Source: Flavobacterium sp. UBA2787 (GTDB taxonomy: Bacteria > Bacteroidota > Bacteroidia > Flavobacteriales > Flavobacteriaceae). Taken from it: a stretch of 64,000 bases of DNA. The stretch spans positions 558,245 to 622,244 of the forward strand of contig DEHZ01000010.1 in the NCBI GenBank assembly GCA_002352205.1. The letters are read 5' to 3'. The translations under genes and the position numbers were made by a program. Below are positions 35,072-43,967 of the stretch, piece by piece. The notes below the pieces were generated by a model that was given only the letters and a program-made list of their open reading frames with translations, did not search any database and was not told the DNA's origin. The first letter of the stretch is position 1. Every line of letters begins with the position of its first letter.

Positions 35072-38000
35072 TTAGTTTTTAACAAACTTTTGATTAAAAC
35101 TAAGATCGTTGAGGGTAGTATTCATAATATACATACCACTATTTAAATCGCTTACGTCAATATTATTTGGGTTTGAAACGGTTTTAACTTGTCTTCCGCT
35201 TAGGTCGTAAATTGTTGCTTTGAAATTTTCGTAGTCAAATGGAATGGAAAGAGTTATTGTTTCTCTTGCCGGATTTGGATATAATGAAACGGAATTCAAA
35301 TCAAAATTATTTACACTTAATGGTATTTGCGGAAGTGGAATTAAATCACCACCCGAAGCCAAAGCAACCCATAATCCGAATGCTGGTCCATTACTGTTGA
35401 CTGAGGGATCAAGGAAACCACTAGCTAACACAGTAATCGCTGCACCGTTTAATCCTAATGTTTGGAGTGGAGCTTGGTAAGAAGCTACTGTTACTGTTCC
35501 GGTTGCATCGCGAACGTCTAACGTAAAATCCAAGTTTGGTAATTCTAAATAACCTTGAAATTCAGGGAAAGAAATATTATCTACAATTGTTCCGGCTGGT
35601 AAAGAAGTTTCTACCACATCAACCGTTGGAGCATCTGGCGAACCATGGTTTACTAAAACATCTGTATTAGCAGAACTTGAAGCCGCTTCACGACCTTGAG
35701 CATATACATTGATGGCGAAGTTTGGACCTACGGAATATCCGGTTGGACTCACAATTCCGTTGGCAACTAAAATATACGTTTCACCTTCAGTTAAATTTGC
35801 TGTAAGGTTATACAAACTTTCAGCAGAGGAAGTGCTTGTTGACGGAGCGATATCAATACTTAAATCAACTCCGGCAGGTACATCGATAAATGGAGTAGCC
35901 GTTCTGAAAGCGAAATCATTTAATAATAATTCATCATTCACATACACATCCACCAAAGCAGCAGCTAAATCAGGAGAGTTGTGAATAGCTTGTAAACGAG
36001 CTGTTGGTGTTTCTACTAATGGTAATGGAATCAAATCACCACCCGAAGCCAAAGCAACCCATAATCCGAATGCTGGTCCATTACTGTTGACTGAGGGATC
36101 AAGGAATCCACTTGCTAACACAGTAATAGCTGCACCGTTTAATCCTAATGTTTGGAGTGGAGCTTGGTAAGAAGCTACTGTTAATGTTCCGGTTGCATCG
36201 CGAACGTCTAATGTAAAATCCAAGTTTGGTAATTCTAAATAACCTTGAAATTCAGGGAAAGAAATATTATCTACAATTGTTCCGGCTGGTAAAGAAGTTT
36301 CTACCACATCAACCGTTGGAGCATCTGGCGAACCATGGTTTACTAAAACATCTGTATTAGCAGGACTTGAAGCCGCTTCACGACCTTGAGCATACACATT
36401 GATGGCGAAGTTTGGTCCTACAGAATATCCAGTTGGACTCACAATTCCGTTGGCAACTAAGATATACGTTTCACCTTCGGTTAAATTTGCTGTAAGGTTA
36501 TATAAACTTTCAGCAGAGGAAGTACTTGTTGACGGAGCGATATCAATACTTAAATCAACTCCGGCAGGTACATCGATAAATGGTGTAGCAGTTCTAAAGG
36601 CGAAATCGTTCAAAAGTAATTCATCATTCACATACACATCCACCAAAGCAGCAGCTAAATCAGGCGAGTTGTGAATAGCTTGTAAACGAGCTGTTGGTGT
36701 TTCTACTAATGGTAATGGAATTAAATCACCACCTGTTGCTTTTGCTACCCAAAGTCCAAAAGAAGGACCATCACTATTTGCTGATGGATCAAGGAAGCCA
36801 CTAGCTAAAACAGTAATTGCATCTAATTCTAAAAATAAGTCCGCTAATGGAGCTGAATAGGTTGCAACGGTAACAGTTCCTGTTTCATCCCTAACATCTA
36901 TTATATAATTGTTTGTCGGAAGTTCTAAATAATCTGAAAAACTTCCATAGCTAAGATTGTCAACTAACGTTCCGGCTGGAACAGAAGTTTCTACTACATC
37001 AACAGTTGGAGCATCAGTTGAACCATGAAATACAATTACATCTGTTGTATCTTCTACGGCGGTTCCTTCACGACCACCAACTAAAACATTTAATGCGAAT
37101 GCTTGGTTGGGTGCATAGCCTGAACCAGAAACAATTCCGTTGGCTATAATGATGTATGTTTCACTTGGTTCTAATGTTGCAGTTAAATTATATAAACTTT
37201 CTGCTGAAGAAGTACTTGTTGAAGGAGCAACATCAATACTTAAAGCAATTCCGGCAGGTACATCAATGAATGGAGTCGCTGTTCTAAAAGCAAAATTATC
37301 TAACAACAATTCATCATTTACATAAACATCAACAGTAGATGCAGCTAAATCAGGGGAGTTGTGAATTACTTGTAATCTAGCAGTAGGATTATGAAAAAGT
37401 GGAAGTGGAATCAAATCACCACCAGAGGCTAGTGCAACCCACAACCCAAATGCAGGACCATCACTATTTACAGAAGGATCTAAAAATCCACTTGCCAAAA
37501 CAGTTACGGCATCAGTTTCTAAAAATAAATTGGCTAAAGGAGCAGAATAGGTTTCAACCGTAGCTGCACCGGTTTCATCACGAACAGCCAGTACATAGTT
37601 GCTTGTTGGCAATTCTAAATAATTTGAAAAACTGCCATAGGAAATATCATTTACGATAGTTCCGGCAGGTACAGCCAATTCAACTACATCCACAGTTGGT
37701 GCGTCTGGTGAACCGTGCATCACTAAAACATCGGTGTTGTTTTCAACAGCAGTTCCTTCTCGTCCACCTACATAAACATTTAGTGCGAAGGGTTGGTTTG
37801 GAGAATAACCTGTTGGAGAAACAATACCATTTGCAACAATAATGTAGGTTTCAAATTCCTCTAATGTTGTGGTTAGGTTGTACAAACTTTCAGCAGAAGA
37901 GGTGCTTGTTGAAGGAGCAATGTCGATACTCAATTCAACTCCGGCAGGTGCATCAATAAATGGTGTGGCGGTTCTAAAATGAAAATCATTTAATAGTAAC

Positions 38001-38140
38001 ACACCATTCAAATAAACATCTACAGAAGATGCTGCTAGGTCTGGCGAGTTGTGAATAACTTGCACTCTCGCAGTTTGTGCTAGGCTAATACTACTAAAGA
38101 AAAGTAAACATAACCAAGTTAATTTAGTAATTTTTTTCAT
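35072..38140 (-). CDS. T9SS surface protein with four tandem DUF4397-type units
   Basis: 1022 residues from ATG 38140 (MKKITKLTWLCLLFFSSISL signal peptide); the longer frame to 38218 adds an implausible leader. The body is four units of exactly 230 residues, each starting near ARLQxIHNSPDLAA and ending near GLWVALASGGDLIPLP. Each unit has two halves with a shared pattern (HNSPDLAAxxVDVYVN, then HGSPDAPTVDVVE), matching the DUF4397 beta-sandwich domain. The C-terminal 75 residues are a type A T9SS sorting domain (VSLYPNPARETITL ... LSGRQVKTV ... LNSGMYIMN). It should be a rod-like exposed surface or adhesin protein. Units near the C-terminus are almost identical to each other. Confidence 0.88.
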   Translation of the reverse strand: MKKITKLTWLCLLFFSSISLAQTARVQVIHNSPDLAASSVDVYLNGVLLLNDFHFRTATPFIDAPAGVELSIDIAPSTSTSSAESLYNLTTTLEEFETYIIVANGIVSPTGYSPNQPFALNVYVGGREGTAVENNTDVLVMHGSPDAPTVDVVELAVPAGTIVNDISYGSFSNYLELPTSNYVLAVRDETGAATVETYSAPLANLFLETDAVTVLASGFLDPSVNSDGPAFGLWVALASGGDLIPLPLFHNPTARLQVIHNSPDLAASTVDVYVNDELLLDNFAFRTATPFIDVPAGIALSIDVAPSTSTSSAESLYNLTATLEPSETYIIIANGIVSGSGYAPNQAFALNVLVGGREGTAVEDTTDVIVFHGSTDAPTVDVVETSVPAGTLVDNLSYGSFSDYLELPTNNYIIDVRDETGTVTVATYSAPLADLFLELDAITVLASGFLDPSANSDGPSFGLWVAKATGGDLIPLPLVETPTARLQAIHNSPDLAAALVDVYVNDELLLNDFAFRTATPFIDVPAGVDLSIDIAPSTSTSSAESLYNLTANLTEGETYILVANGIVSPTGYSVGPNFAINVYAQGREAASSPANTDVLVNHGSPDAPTVDVVETSLPAGTIVDNISFPEFQGYLELPNLDFTLDVRDATGTLTVASYQAPLQTLGLNGAAITVLASGFLDPSVNSNGPAFGLWVALASGGDLIPLPLVETPTARLQAIHNSPDLAAALVDVYVNDELLLNDFAFRTATPFIDVPAGVDLSIDIAPSTSTSSAESLYNLTANLTEGETYILVANGIVSPTGYSVGPNFAINVYAQGREAASSSANTDVLVNHGSPDAPTVDVVETSLPAGTIVDNISFPEFQGYLELPNLDFTLDVRDATGTVTVASYQAPLQTLGLNGAAITVLASGFLDPSVNSNGPAFGLWVALASGGDLIPLPQIPLSVNNFDLNSVSLYPNPARETITLSIPFDYENFKATIYDLSGRQVKTVSNPNNIDVSDLNSGMYIMNTTLNDLSFNQKFVKN
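35341..38100 (-). repeat. Four tandem 690-bp coding repeats
   Basis: The phrase CAAATCACCACC or its close form recurs at 35341, 36031, 36721 and 37411, exactly 690 bp apart. Units 35341-36030 and 36031-36720 differ at roughly 25 positions in my reading but at only two encoded residues. The two upstream units are more diverged. Confidence 0.9.
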
Positions 38141-38585
38141 AGTTTTATGTTTTTTGTTTAATGTTATAAAATTAATAATAAACAAAATATGAAATAGTAT
38201 TTTAACTTTATTTAGCATGTTTTTAACAGTTGTTTCTTGACCTTAAATACTTGTTAAATAATTAGTTAGTGATATTTTACATAGTTTTTTTACGGTTGTG
38301 TAGGGAATTTTACTCAAATATTGTTTATTAAATACTAAATTAAGTTAAACAAAATTTGTAATTGCAATCTGAATCTTAATAAATGTATATTTCTTTTAAT
38401 TTATTTTTTATAAATTATTGAGAATGAGAACATAATTTACTTTTAAACGATTTTTTTTACTTTTTACAAGTAAGATCGATTAGTTTTCCCAATAAAATCA
38501 TAACTTTCGGAGCTTTTTATTAAGTACTTGTTTGTAGCCCCAAATACTGCATGCAATTTTTTACGGATTAGATAAGGTTGTATAG
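38141..38585. other. 445-bp AT-rich gap without a gene
   Basis: Lies between the divergent DUF4397 gene and the hypothetical gene at 38586. It is about four-fifths A/T with no ORF of interest and no hairpin terminator. A TATTTTG element on the minus strand near 38185 is a one-base-short version of the -7 consensus and may serve the surface protein. The length suggests a long leader or regulated promoter. Confidence 0.4.
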
Positions 38586-39074
38586 ATGACACCTGAAGAA
38601 AAATTGAACATAATTAACCGTTTGAATGCTCTTGAACTTCAACAGAAAAAAAACCTGGATGAGATTGGAGCTTTAAAGAAATACCTCGAAGAAAATCCTA
38701 AGCTTTTAGAAAGTTGGATGGATTTAAATGAGGTAAGTGGCTTCTATATTGACAGTTTTTCAAAAATTGAATCGTATGAAAACCGTCCTGTAAATGAAGA
38801 AAACAGAAATGTTTTTGTAACAGAAAATCAAGCAAAATCTACGTTAGCAAAAGCTCAATTGAGTCAACTCTTAAAATCTTATAATAGCGGTTGGAATAAT
38901 CAATTGGATAATTATGCTATTTTTCCACAACTGAAAGACGGAAAATTTACTCCTTATATCGGTATTTCTATTTTACCACAATTTTTAGCTTTTCGATCTA
39001 GAGAAAAAGCATTCTTGTTTTATCAGCAACACGAAGAATTAATTCAAATTTACTGGTCTGAGTTTGTGGAATAA
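38586..39074 (+). CDS. Hypothetical cytoplasmic protein
   Basis: 162 residues, no signal peptide or membrane segment. The first 45 residues are a helical, Glu/Lys-rich segment (LNALELQQKKNLDEIGALKK). The second half has FPQLKDGKFTPYIGISILPQ and FLAFRSREKAFLFYQQHEEL. The latter resembles an FRSREKAxxFL pattern I associate with small Bacteroidota proteins of unknown role, sometimes in mobile elements; no mobile genes are nearby. It ends 28 bp before the dipeptidase gene on the same strand, so the two may share a transcript. Confidence 0.6.
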   Translation: MTPEEKLNIINRLNALELQQKKNLDEIGALKKYLEENPKLLESWMDLNEVSGFYIDSFSKIESYENRPVNEENRNVFVTENQAKSTLAKAQLSQLLKSYNSGWNNQLDNYAIFPQLKDGKFTPYIGISILPQFLAFRSREKAFLFYQQHEELIQIYWSEFVE

Positions 39075-39102
39075 TTTTTGTAAATTCGATAAAAAAAGAT
39101 TG

Positions 39103-39738
39103 ATGAAGAATTTACTTTATATTTTACTTCTTATTTTTTATCAAACGACTTTTTCTCAAGTCATCATTCAAGAGGTTGAAAAGAGTGTACACGATTCAAC
39201 ATTTGTCAACTTAAAAGAATATTCTTCAGCTTTTGTATATGATATGCGTTATGCAACTGAAAATAATTTTTTGAAAGCCAAAGTGTATGATTGTGCTGAA
39301 TGTTATTTACGATTCAAAACCATCAAAAAATTAGTAGAAGCCAATCAAAAGTTTATGAAATTAGGTTATAAAATTAAAATTTTTGATTGTTATAGACCTT
39401 TGGATGTTCAAAAGAAAATGTGGGCGATTGTTTCGAACCCTTCTTATGTTGCCGATCCAAGCAAAGGTTCGATACATAATCGAGGTGCTGCTGTAGATAT
39501 AACTTTGGTTGATTTGGATGGAAATGAATTAGATATGGGAACCGATTTTGATCATTTTGGGAAAGAATCCGCACATTTATACCAAGATTTATCCGAAACC
39601 GTTTTAAATAATCGAAAATTGCTTCGCGAAGTGATGGAAGATTCATCCTTCAAAATCATTAAATCAGAGTGGTGGCATTATGATTTGGTAACAGAAGAAA
39701 AAGACAAAGTGTCTAATTTCACTTGGAATTGTGATTAG
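39103..39738 (+). CDS. VanX-like M15 D-alanyl-D-alanine dipeptidase, exported
   Basis: 211 residues from ATG 39103; the upstream codons to 39064 overlap the previous gene. Residues 1-18 form a signal peptide (MKNLLYILLLIFYQTTFS). The zinc and catalytic residues of the VanX/DdpX family are all visible: SxHxxGxAxD as SIHNRGAAVD (His125, Asp132), EWWH (Glu189, His192), and Arg98 in DCYRP. It splits D-Ala-D-Ala in the periplasm, most likely for murein recycling. No vanH, vanA or sensor genes are near, so vancomycin resistance is not implied. Its stop overlaps the stop of the convergent gene by four bases. Confidence 0.9.
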   Translation: MKNLLYILLLIFYQTTFSQVIIQEVEKSVHDSTFVNLKEYSSAFVYDMRYATENNFLKAKVYDCAECYLRFKTIKKLVEANQKFMKLGYKIKIFDCYRPLDVQKKMWAIVSNPSYVADPSKGSIHNRGAAVDITLVDLDGNELDMGTDFDHFGKESAHLYQDLSETVLNNRKLLREVMEDSSFKIIKSEWWHYDLVTEEKDKVSNFTWNCD

Positions 39739-40301
39739 TTTTCAACACAATGCAAGTAATCCATGAAATAATTTTGCGGGCGACTAAATTGGTTCAATAA
39801 TTCAGATTGTAATTCTTTTTTAATCATATAATCTACCGTTTCAGTAGTATATTTTACTCGCATTGAAACTACAGGACTTAACTTCAAATCTTCATAATTA
39901 TTTTTAAGAAACAAAAAATTTGCCGAAAGTATTCTAACATTTCGTTCATCATTTCGCATAAAGCTTCCGCAATTTTCTACATCTGTATGAAGCATCGTAA
40001 TGATTTTTCCATTCTCTAATTGAAGATATAATTTAGTTTTCGCATCAATGCAATAGGCTTTTATAAAGTCACTATTTTTATGTACCAATTGGAAATTTAA
40101 AACCGGAGTTCCATTATCATTTGAAAGCGAAAAAAAGACATAACTTTCATTGTTACCAAACTTTCTTTCGTGCATTAAAAATTCTTTAGTGGTTTTTAGT
40201 GAACCGATGCTGTCATTCACTTCAACATCATATTCGCATCTTTTTTGAGCCGTTGTTGGTATAAAATATAGGAAAGCTAAGCAGAAAAGTAAGAATCTCA
40301 T
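39735..40301 (-). CDS. Small secreted hypothetical protein
   Basis: 188 residues from ATG 40301 (MRFLLFCLAFLYFIPTTAQ signal peptide). The mature part has mixed strands and helices (NNESYVFFSLSNDNGTPVLN, FIKAYCIDAKTKLYLQLENG) with four cysteines and no catalytic motif. It starts 7 bp after the methyltransferase gene as the last of a six-gene minus-strand operon. Function unknown; export suggests an envelope role. Confidence 0.72.
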   Translation of the reverse strand: MRFLLFCLAFLYFIPTTAQKRCEYDVEVNDSIGSLKTTKEFLMHERKFGNNESYVFFSLSNDNGTPVLNFQLVHKNSDFIKAYCIDAKTKLYLQLENGKIITMLHTDVENCGSFMRNDERNVRILSANFLFLKNNYEDLKLSPVVSMRVKYTTETVDYMIKKELQSELLNQFSRPQNYFMDYLHCVEN

Positions 40302-40308
40302 AGGTCTA

Positions 40309-41493
40309 TTAAATTTTGTTGCAAAGTAACACAATTTTGTTGTTTTTGTGATCAGTTGTAAAGAAAGTATATAAATTTCCACCATCATTTATTTTCCATT
40401 TTTTTCGAATGTTTTCTACCGTTTCTGGGAAATTTCTAGTAGTAATATTGGCTTTTTTGTTTTCTAAATGTAATTTTATTTCGTTTTTTTGGTATGGAAT
40501 TACTTCGATAATTTCAAAAACTCTGCCACAAAAATCAATTTTTTCATCAGAAGTATATAAATGTGAATGTGGGTGGAGTTTTTTCAAATTAAACTGAACA
40601 GCAACTTCATCAAAACCTCCTGATTTCATGATGGCTGCATTTGGTTCAAAGAGAAACTTTTCCGGTTCACTGTAACTAACTTCAACAGAAGATTCACCTA
40701 AATTGAATTCAAACTTTTCTTCCTTATTTTTGGTAAGATTTACAGTTTTAATTTTAGGATTTCCTTCAAAACCTTGATTAATTTCCCAAAGCAGTTCTTT
40801 CACTTCATTTTCTACCGCAACGATGTGAATGGCTGATACGTTTTTTAATTCCTTTAATCCGGCCGTTAAATCGAGTAGAGGAGCGGTTTTAATCAGAATG
40901 TTAGAAGAATAGTTAAAATAGAAATCCAATAAATCAGGAACATTAGGTTCGCAATCACGAAGCATGAAAACTTTTCCTTTGACATCATTTCTTCGGGACG
41001 GATCGATGTAAATCCAATCAAATTTTTCGTAGATTTTTCTTAAAATTTCTTCACTTTCACCTGAAATGCATTGGATATTATCTACTTTTAACTGACTAAA
41101 ATTATGTTTTACAATTTCTGATAATTCCAAGTTATGTTCACAATGGATAACTTTAGAAAATTGTTTGGAAAAGTAAAAAGCATCTACACCAAAACCACCG
41201 GTTAAGTCTATAATTTTTTTTCCTGAAATGAGTTTTGATTTGTGTAAAGCCGTTTTTTCAGAAGAAGTTTGCTCAACCGAAATTCTACTTGGATAAATTA
41301 TATTTTTTGTTGAAAACCATGTTGGTAATTTATCTTTTGCTTTCGACTTTGCTTCTAATTGATTAATTATTAGTTTGTAATCTAAGTTTGGAAAAGGATT
41401 TTTTTGCAAAGCTAATTTTGAAATATTTTCATTTAAATTAGTTTCTATAAAATCTCGAACTTCTTTAACTGCTAAAAAATCAAAATTTTTCAA
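40309..41493 (-). CDS. THUMP-like class I SAM-dependent methyltransferase
   Basis: 394 residues with a TTG start at 41493, 7 bp after the permease stop. No ATG is available near the expected start, and going further back would overlap the permease frame. The middle holds the SAM site IDLTGGFGVDAFYFSK, and WIYIDPSRRND takes the place of the catalytic motif IV. The C-terminal half (FEPNAAIMKSGGFDEVA, HPHSHLYTSDE) matches the THUMP-like domain found in this Bacteroidota family. It probably methylates RNA, but the target is not known. Neighbours tsaD and rsmE also act on tRNA and rRNA. Confidence 0.75.
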   Translation of the reverse strand: MKNFDFLAVKEVRDFIETNLNENISKLALQKNPFPNLDYKLIINQLEAKSKAKDKLPTWFSTKNIIYPSRISVEQTSSEKTALHKSKLISGKKIIDLTGGFGVDAFYFSKQFSKVIHCEHNLELSEIVKHNFSQLKVDNIQCISGESEEILRKIYEKFDWIYIDPSRRNDVKGKVFMLRDCEPNVPDLLDFYFNYSSNILIKTAPLLDLTAGLKELKNVSAIHIVAVENEVKELLWEINQGFEGNPKIKTVNLTKNKEEKFEFNLGESSVEVSYSEPEKFLFEPNAAIMKSGGFDEVAVQFNLKKLHPHSHLYTSDEKIDFCGRVFEIIEVIPYQKNEIKLHLENKKANITTRNFPETVENIRKKWKINDGGNLYTFFTTDHKNNKIVLLCNKI

Positions 41494-41500
41494 GGTTGGT

Positions 41501-42589
41501 TTATAATTTTCTGGTGAGTACTTGAACGATTTTATACTGCGGAAAAAATTCTTTAGCAATCACTTTTATAATTGTATAAAGCGGCACTGCTACAATCATC
41601 CCTATAATTCCTGAAATAAAACCGGCTGTCAAAATGACCAAAAAGATTTCCAAAGGATGCGATTTTGTACTGTTTGAAAAAATTAATGGTTGGCTAATGT
41701 TGTTATCAATTAGTTGAACTATATAAAAACCAAGTAAAACATATAAAGCAGTTGGTAAAATTTCAGATTGAAAATCGCTGCCAATTCCACCAATCATAGT
41801 TAATGACGCGGCAAGAATGCTACCAATCATTGGCCCAATATATGGAATGATATTCAAAATAGCACAAATAAAAGCAATAACAAATGCATTTTCAACACCA
41901 AAAATGAGTAAAACAATAAAATATAAAACAAAGCAAATTAAAAGCTGAAAAATTAAACCGATAAAATAGCGAGATAATAAATCATTAATTTTTGCTATCG
42001 AATTTAATGTTTCGGATTCATGATCATCCGGTATAATTTTTTTTGCTCCAACTAAAAATGTGACTTTATCTTTAAGAAAGAAGAAAGTGATGAATAAAAC
42101 AGAAGCTACGCCAATTCCAATTGAACTTAATGTGGATAAAATCCCGTTGAAAATCGAAGGTAAAAAATTCATATTCAAGTAGGAAGCAATGTCTGTGTCT
42201 TTAAAAACATCTTCTATAAGTATACCGCGATCTAATAAATACAGATTCAAATCGTAATATAATAGCATGATTTTTTCTTGGATAGATTCGGTATTTAAAA
42301 GCGATAAACTTTGTGCTTGCGAGGAGATTAACGGGACAAACATCAAAATGAACAATGCTACTAAAATGAGGAGTAAAATCATCGTTGTAATGACTGCCCA
42401 AGTATTATTAAACTTGCATTTCTTTTTTAAAAATTCTACAACCGGATTGCAAATTAAGGTTAGAATTAGTGCAACAATTAAATAAATTATAATCGATTGA
42501 ATAGCATATAAAAACCAACAACCTAAAGCAATTAAAACTAATGTACCAATTGCTCTTAAAATTCCGGATGAGATGGTTTTTGAAGTCAT
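41501..42589 (-). CDS. AI-2E-family (PF01594) membrane transporter
   Basis: 362 residues with about eight membrane segments (for example residues 12-48 and 60-90). The conserved core GVENAFVIAFICAILNIIPY and IGPMIGSILAA and the C-terminal IIGMIVAVPLYTIIKVI are typical of the family. Members export small molecules or ions, and the AI-2 link is proven for very few. It lies in the middle of the operon, 28 bp after the DUF4159 gene and 7 bp before the methyltransferase. Confidence 0.88.
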   Translation of the reverse strand: MTSKTISSGILRAIGTLVLIALGCWFLYAIQSIIIYLIVALILTLICNPVVEFLKKKCKFNNTWAVITTMILLLILVALFILMFVPLISSQAQSLSLLNTESIQEKIMLLYYDLNLYLLDRGILIEDVFKDTDIASYLNMNFLPSIFNGILSTLSSIGIGVASVLFITFFFLKDKVTFLVGAKKIIPDDHESETLNSIAKINDLLSRYFIGLIFQLLICFVLYFIVLLIFGVENAFVIAFICAILNIIPYIGPMIGSILAASLTMIGGIGSDFQSEILPTALYVLLGFYIVQLIDNNISQPLIFSNSTKSHPLEIFLVILTAGFISGIIGMIVAVPLYTIIKVIAKEFFPQYKIVQVLTRKL

Positions 42590-42617
42590 ATTTTATTTTT
42601 TATAAAAATAGGAAAAT

Positions 42618-43259
42618 TTAATTTACAAATACATAATGAACCAAATTGGCACCCATTTTCAGAGCTTTTTCACGCACTTCTTTCGGGTTATTGTGCACTT
42701 CTTCGTCTTCCCAACCATCACCTAAATCAGTTTCAAAGGTATAAACTAGAGCCAGTCTTCCTTCTATGAATATACCAAACGCTTGTGGTTTTTGTTTTTC
42801 ATGTTCATGAATTTTCGGTATTCCGTTAGGAAAAGAAAACGGACCCTGAAAAATTTTGTGTGTGGATGGAATTTCTACCAATTCATTATTCGGAAAAATT
42901 TTCTTGATTTCTTTTCTGATGTATTTGTCCATTCCGTAGTTATCATCAATGTGCAAAAATCCGCCTGATGTTAAGTAATTTCTAAGATTTTGAATTTCAT
43001 TATCATTAAAAACCACGTTCCCATGTCCTGTTAAATGCACAAACGGATAGGAAAACAAATCAGAACTTCCCGGTTCAACTGTCGCCGGCTTTTGTTTGAT
43101 TTTGGTATTAATATTTTGATTGCAAAACTTTATCAAATTTGGTAAAGAAGTTGGATTTCCATACCAATCGCCACCACCACTGTATTTTAAAAGGGCAATT
43201 TCTTGAGCGTTTGCAGTTAAACCAAATAAAAAAAGTAGAAGAAGTTTTTTCATATTCAA
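42618..43259 (-). CDS. DUF4159 domain-containing exported protein
   Basis: 213 residues. Residues 1-18 form a signal peptide (MNMKKLLLLFLFGLTANA). The pattern GGDWYGNPTSLPNLIKFCNQ, then YPFVHLTGHGNVVF and GGFLHIDDNYG, then RLALVYTFETDLGDGWEDEE is that of DUF4159, a glutamine-amidotransferase-like fold of unknown role found in Bacteroidota. It begins 3 bp after rsmE. Confidence 0.85.
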   Translation of the reverse strand: MNMKKLLLLFLFGLTANAQEIALLKYSGGGDWYGNPTSLPNLIKFCNQNINTKIKQKPATVEPGSSDLFSYPFVHLTGHGNVVFNDNEIQNLRNYLTSGGFLHIDDNYGMDKYIRKEIKKIFPNNELVEIPSTHKIFQGPFSFPNGIPKIHEHEKQKPQAFGIFIEGRLALVYTFETDLGDGWEDEEVHNNPKEVREKALKMGANLVHYVFVN

Positions 43260-43262
43260 AAG

Positions 43263-43967
43263 TTATTCATTCATCAAAACCACTGTATGACAAGCCACCA
43301 CAGCTGCTGTTTCTGTTCGCAGTCTTGTATTGCCTAAAGATATAGGAATAAATTGTTTTTCTAAAGCGATTTCAATTTCTTTAACAGAAAAATCGCCTTC
43401 AGGACCAATCAAAATCGTGCAATCTTCACTTGTTTTTAAAACTGATTTCAAGGTTTTTTTATTTGTTTCTTCGCAGTGAGCAATGAATTTTTGTCCTTTA
43501 AATTGCTTTTTTACAAATTCTTTAAACGTAATCGGTTCATTCAAAATAGGTAAAAAATACTGATTAGATTGCTTCATAGCAGAAAGCAAAATTTTATCGA
43601 ATCGTTCTGTTTTGATAACTTTTCGTTCCGAATGATCGCAGATAATCGGTGTGATTTCCTGAACACCAATTTCGGTAGCTTTTTCTAAAAACCATTCGTA
43701 ACGGTCATTCATTTTAGTAGGAGCAACCGCCAAATGCAAATGGAATTTTGGTTCTTCTTGTTTTTCAAATGAAATGATATTTACAGTGCATTTTGAATCG
43801 GAAGCAATGGCGATTTCAGTTTTAAACAGAAACCCTAAACCATTGGTTACAAATAAAATATCGCCTTCTTTTTTACGCAAAACTTTAGCAATATGCTTAC
43901 TTTCCTCTTTATCAAATGAAAAAGAAGTTGAATGTTCGTTTATATCTTTAAAATAAAATAATTGCAT
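43263..43967 (-). CDS. rsmE: 16S rRNA (uracil1498-N3)-methyltransferase
   Basis: 234 residues, normal length. A SPOUT enzyme that methylates U1498 in helix 44 of 16S rRNA. The N-terminal PUA-like part includes KEESKHIAKVLRKKEGD. The SPOUT knot is seen in DRYEWFLEKATEIGVQEITP, LIGPEGDFSVKEIE and SLGNTRLRTETAA. Its ATG overlaps the last base of the tsaD stop (TAATG), so translation is likely coupled. Confidence 0.94.
   Translation of the reverse strand: MQLFYFKDINEHSTSFSFDKEESKHIAKVLRKKEGDILFVTNGLGFLFKTEIAIASDSKCTVNIISFEKQEEPKFHLHLAVAPTKMNDRYEWFLEKATEIGVQEITPIICDHSERKVIKTERFDKILLSAMKQSNQYFLPILNEPITFKEFVKKQFKGQKFIAHCEETNKKTLKSVLKTSEDCTILIGPEGDFSVKEIEIALEKQFIPISLGNTRLRTETAAVVACHTVVLMNE

Noticed and set aside
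35244..37325. Plus-strand ORFs of 60-91 residues inside the DUF4397 gene
   Set aside because: They recur at 690-bp steps as antisense of the tandem units and show no independent features.
35341..38100. CRISPR-like array
   Set aside because: The units are 690 bp, contiguous and protein coding; no short repeats with unique spacers occur anywhere in the window.
38586..39074. Possible mobile-element gene
   Set aside because: A weak resemblance to proteins sometimes found in mobile elements, but no integrase, repeats or phage genes are near.
39103..39738. Vancomycin resistance locus
   Set aside because: Only a VanX-like dipeptidase is present, without vanH, vanA or a two-component system. A role in murein recycling is more likely in a Gram-negative cell.
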